Of a stretch of 64,000 nucleotides of DNA, positions 60,714 to 64,000 are shown one piece after another (the stretch's first letter is position 1; every line of letters starts with the position of its first letter). The notes beneath the pieces were generated by a model. That model was not told the DNA's origin, made no database searches, and was given only the letters and a program-made list of their open reading frames with translations. Origin of the DNA: Phytoseiulus persimilis (taxonomy: Eukaryota; Arthropoda; Arachnida; Mesostigmata; Phytoseiidae); contig CM075104.1 in the NCBI GenBank assembly GCA_037576195.1, positions 8,934,775 to 8,998,774 on the forward strand. Reading direction: 5' to 3'. Position numbers and translations under genes: made by a program.

Positions 60714-63269
60714 TGGCGCACGCTTGGTGATCGTGGATGGGAAACTATCGCGATGGGCCCCAAAGGAGGCCACAATTTTTATATCCTATAAATAGTTATC
60801 CTGGGGGCAATAATAATGCCTATCAGGTGTCGCAGCTCCAAGAGGGTCAGCCGGCCTTAGAGCAGCTCCTGCGCCCCGAAAGTTTGCCTATCCCTGCTAT
60901 AGAGGAAGCAAACGTGTCACTGTCAGGACGCAATCACACATTTTATTCCATCAGCTCGGAGGCAACACATTGCTCCGAGGCGGTCGTGACTAGGGCAAGA
61001 GACCTTATGCACCAACTGGTTCGACCGACTCCCATGAACATGCGAGGATGTTGAGGAGAGTACGGAGGTCGCGCATGAAGATGTTCGTGGAATGTGTCTT
61101 CTTCAGGAATGTCAGACATATTTCTAAACAGGCCCTGTAAAATTACTAGGTTCAGAGCCGCATCTCCTCCTGTTGAAATGCGGCGCGTGGAAAAAATAAC
61201 GCGTTCCGAATGATGCTCAGGTAGCTCAAGACGCGCAAGGGGATGCTTGGGTGGAGAAGCCGGCATTGGTCCAGGCAAGGAATGGTGCTTGCCGTACAAA
61301 CAAATGCGGCTCTCGAGGTCGATCCAAGATTACGGCAGTGAACGAAATGTAGAGCGTGGGAGCTGGCGCCCTCACTCCAATCATACACAAGCTTCCCATG
61401 TGAAGCCCATATAGGACAGAATAAATCACTACATCAATTGCTGGTCGTGACGTAACTCTGCCCGTGGGTGCAGAATCTTTCAACCAGAACTTTGAATCTT
61501 CGAAGCTGCCGTAGCAAAAATTCCCTCCGCAAGTCCAGACATCTTCAAAAAGAAGGTGATATGAACTTGAATCCGGTGCCCCCATGATGGTTGACACAGC
61601 GATCCTTCCCCCCATCCGAGGCCGTTCCTTTGGTTTCGACCGAGGCCCGTCCCAGGCCCCAGGTACTCCAGCTGCACGATAAGCAGTATCTCGGATCGAC
61701 TTCGCGGAAGAGTCTGGATAGACTAAACGAGCCCATGACAGGCCACGGTTTCCGCCCGCGCTAGCTTCGAATGAAGATTTTACGGCAAAATGCGTCTGCT
61801 GATCATGCATGAAGTGGAGTTATGTCACAGCTTTCATGGCTGCCCACTCGACCTTCGAGGAGATGTCATCATCTTTTACATACGAGCACCTGTTCGCTCG
61901 AGATGCCGTGCCCGCATTGCGAAATTGCATATCCGTACTCAATAATTTCCTAGGTAAACATCCAATGATCTTGCTTATGGCGCGTCGCACCATCGCCATC
62001 TTTGATGACTTGAGCTTTTCGTCCTCTGACGACGCACCGGACAGAGTGAGTGGAGGGAAAATATATTCAACGGCCTCTGAAGATCTCTGCGGCTTTTCTG
62101 AACGATCCCAGTCGAAACCGAACAAGGTCATAACCTTCGCCACTTGGCCACTGAGATTTCCGAGCTCTGAGGCTTTTCGAGAGCAGCGCCCTCTAGTGGG
62201 ACTCTTGACGGATCATCGTTTCACGAACTCATTTGGGAGTGTGTTTTGCCTCAAGCTTGGCTGTCTCTGTGTCGAAACGACGAGTTCACCTAGCCGTCAA
62301 TACACTCGTGAACCGTAAGTGTTTTTGCGGTAATGACCTCTGGAAACTGCCGACTCAGTCCAGGGTAGAAGGAATCCGCTGGCTCACCGTGTCTGTGACG
62401 GAAAGGCTTAAGTTCGCGACAGACCGGTGTCGTGCCAGATTCTGGTGACACGATCCGAGGTATACCAAGACGTGTATCAGTCAGTAAACGAGATCATGAG
62501 AACCACGGTCTAGTCGGTTGCTCGCGGTAGAACCGCCGAGACCGTTTTCTCATTGTCAAGGTGGAAATTTTGAGCACTCTCGGAGCTGCGCATCGTTTTG
62601 TCTTGATCGGACGAGCTCTCACGGCCAAATCATTCTTTGCTCTGGGGGATGCAAACTGATCCTAGACTTGAAGCAAAACATCGACCAACTCTTATGATTT
62701 CAATTCTTTTCTGCGTATTTCGTCCTGGTGATTTCTCGATCTGCGTAGAAGTGAAATTGCCTATGTTGCGCTCACCCGAGGCTGTTTAAGGAATACGATT
62801 TTCGTCTAACAAGCTGTCCTCAGCTCCTCCGACGGCGAGATAATTCCTCCCATGCGGTGGACAGAAAAATTAGAAAGTTGAGAAAACGAGTCTTCGAGAT
62901 GGCCCCAGGTTTGGAAGTCTCAATGTCTAGGTCATGATATGGTTGAGTCAATCGGGCAGGCGCTTTTCGGAGTCGAGCCGTGCACCCACGATGCTCGCTA
63001 TCCAACTGATGCCTCATCCACCGTGGAAATTCTGAGGCTTGTTCCTAGTGAAGCTGACGACATCGTGTCAGGATGATCAGGCTTGGCTTCGGACTCGACC
63101 GTCGGGTTGTATTCCCTTGTGAAGATTGCGAGTCTCAGCCACCGTGATGGATGTGATTCAACGGAACCAAAGACTTGCTACGACTTGCACATTCATTTGA
63201 CTTTGTACTGAATTCTTACAGGCTTAGCAGCGGACTTTAGTATCTTGAAGTCTCGTACAACAAGTCGGT
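60714..63269. other. no recognisable gene, upstream of CSNK2B
   Basis: Open frames of 105-194 codons occur on both strands (60737-61054 +, 61226-61810 -, 61809-62318 +) but overlap and show no family motif or clear exon chain. Some may be further transposon debris continuing from the hAT remnant. The CSNK2B promoter and 5' UTR should lie in the last few hundred bases. Confidence 0.4.
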
Positions 63270-63983
63270 ATGAGTTCTTCGGAGGAAGTTTCTTGGATCT
63301 CATGGTTCTGCGGTCTCCGAGGCAACGAGTTCTTCTGTGAATGCGATGAAGACTATATCCAAGACAAATTCAATCTCACCGGTCTCAACGAGCAGGTTCG
63401 TGCCCTGGATGATAGTATTTGTTGAGAAGCTGTCGACAGAGTCGAGCGGGAGAAAGATTCACTGAGACACATCAACTCTGTTAAAGGGCTCCGATGGCCT
63501 GCCATCAGCACAAGTCTAACGTCGTCGTCTTCTGCACAGGTTCCTCACTACCGACAGGCGCTGGACATGATCCTGGATCTCGAAGCAGATGACGATATTG
63601 ACGATAATCCAAACCAGAACGATCTCATCGAGCAAGCAGCTGAAATGCTTTATGGCCTAATACACGCTCGTTACATCCTCACCAATAGGTAATCTGCTCA
63701 GGATAGGGAATCATTTGATACTTCGTGGGATTCGTGCTGATCGTCGCGATGAAACTCGGTCTTGCGCCAGTATGCACCTGTCTCACCCAGCACTTAGTCA
63801 GCTGAGGACCGTTAGAGCATGCGGTAAATTCATGCAGTGCATTCAGGAATGAATTTAGGATCCATCATTCAAAGGAGCTCTTTGATTCCAGGGGCATTGC
63901 TCAGATGCTTGAAAAATACCAAAACGGAGACTTCGGCTACTGTCCACGCGTTTATTGTGAGAGTCAATCGCTGCTTCCCATCG
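63270..63983 (+). CDS. CSNK2B: casein kinase 2 beta (regulatory) subunit, 5' part; continues beyond the window
   Basis: The beta subunit dimerises and bridges two catalytic alpha subunits in the CK2 holoenzyme. Three exons are visible: 63270-63395, 63540-63688 and 63892-63983 (donor ATCG|GTGAG), joined in phases 0 and 2 with GT-AG introns of 144 and 203 bp. They encode the first 122 or so of about 215 residues. Conserved parts are the N-terminal [10 protein letters not shown] autophosphorylation site, [11 protein letters not shown], and the acidic loop around residues 53-66 ([12 protein letters not shown]). [18 protein letters not shown] follows, then the first half of the Zn-binding dimer interface, YCPRVYC. 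The second Cys pair is past the right edge. Near-identity to animal CK2 beta makes this certain. Note FFCECDEDY, where most animals have Val in place of the second Cys. Confidence 0.97.
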
Positions 63984-64000
63984 GTGAGCATTCCTCTTAT

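Noticed and set aside
61226-61810. 194-codon minus-strand frame
   Set aside because: A frame of this length is not unexpected by chance in 64 kb at this base composition. There is no domain, no signal peptide and no supporting exon chain. It may be transposon debris.
61809-62318. 169-codon plus-strand frame
   Set aside because: No recognisable motif, and it is overlapped by an open minus-strand frame of 107 codons.

Overview
This window looks like nuclear DNA of an animal, most likely an arthropod and possibly a chelicerate such as a mite. The recognisable genes are metazoan housekeeping genes split by short GT-AG introns (about 80-430 bp), with one GC-AG intron. They are SNRPF, PGAP1, GATAD1, CHEK1 and the 5' part of CSNK2B. 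There is also a canonical nuclear tRNA-Arg(TCG). No operons, Shine-Dalgarno sites or bacterial features are present. The chelicerate guess is weak: it rests on one small secreted cystine-knot-like peptide and on overall gene compactness.

Layout. Positions 1 to about 33,300 form a gene-poor stretch in which I recognise no conserved protein, apart from a BED zinc-finger fragment near 25.9 kb. Within it, 17.4-21.5 kb is strongly low-complexity and GC-rich. A tRNA-Arg lies at 33,376-33,448. SNRPF (+) occupies 37,641-38,264. PGAP1 (-) occupies 39,599-43,567 and is convergent with SNRPF. A 45-bp minisatellite of about 36 units fills 46.3-47.95 kb and is directly followed by a decayed mariner transposase. 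A 5'-truncated non-LTR retrotransposon (-) occupies 49,294-51,416 and is bracketed by an 11-bp target-site duplication. A long imperfect inverted repeat lies at 51.85-52.47 kb. GATAD1 (-) follows at 52.9-54.5 kb, possibly with extra acidic 5' exons reaching 55.43 kb. A two-exon secreted knottin-like gene (+) sits at 55,753-56,005. CHEK1 (-) is at 56,556-58,415. A decayed hAT transposase lies near 60.0-60.5 kb. CSNK2B (+) starts at 63,270 and runs off the right edge.

The genes are functionally independent: spliceosome core, GPI-anchor remodelling in the ER, chromatin reading, DNA-damage checkpoint kinase and CK2 regulatory subunit. They do not form a pathway cluster. The most unusual content is the knottin-like gene, the minisatellite that is open in frame on both strands and has a higher-order duplication, the fold-back repeat, and the cluster of three transposon types between 48 and 61 kb. 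Exon boundaries below were worked out by hand from splice motifs, reading phase and remembered family sequence, so they are models, not transcript evidence.
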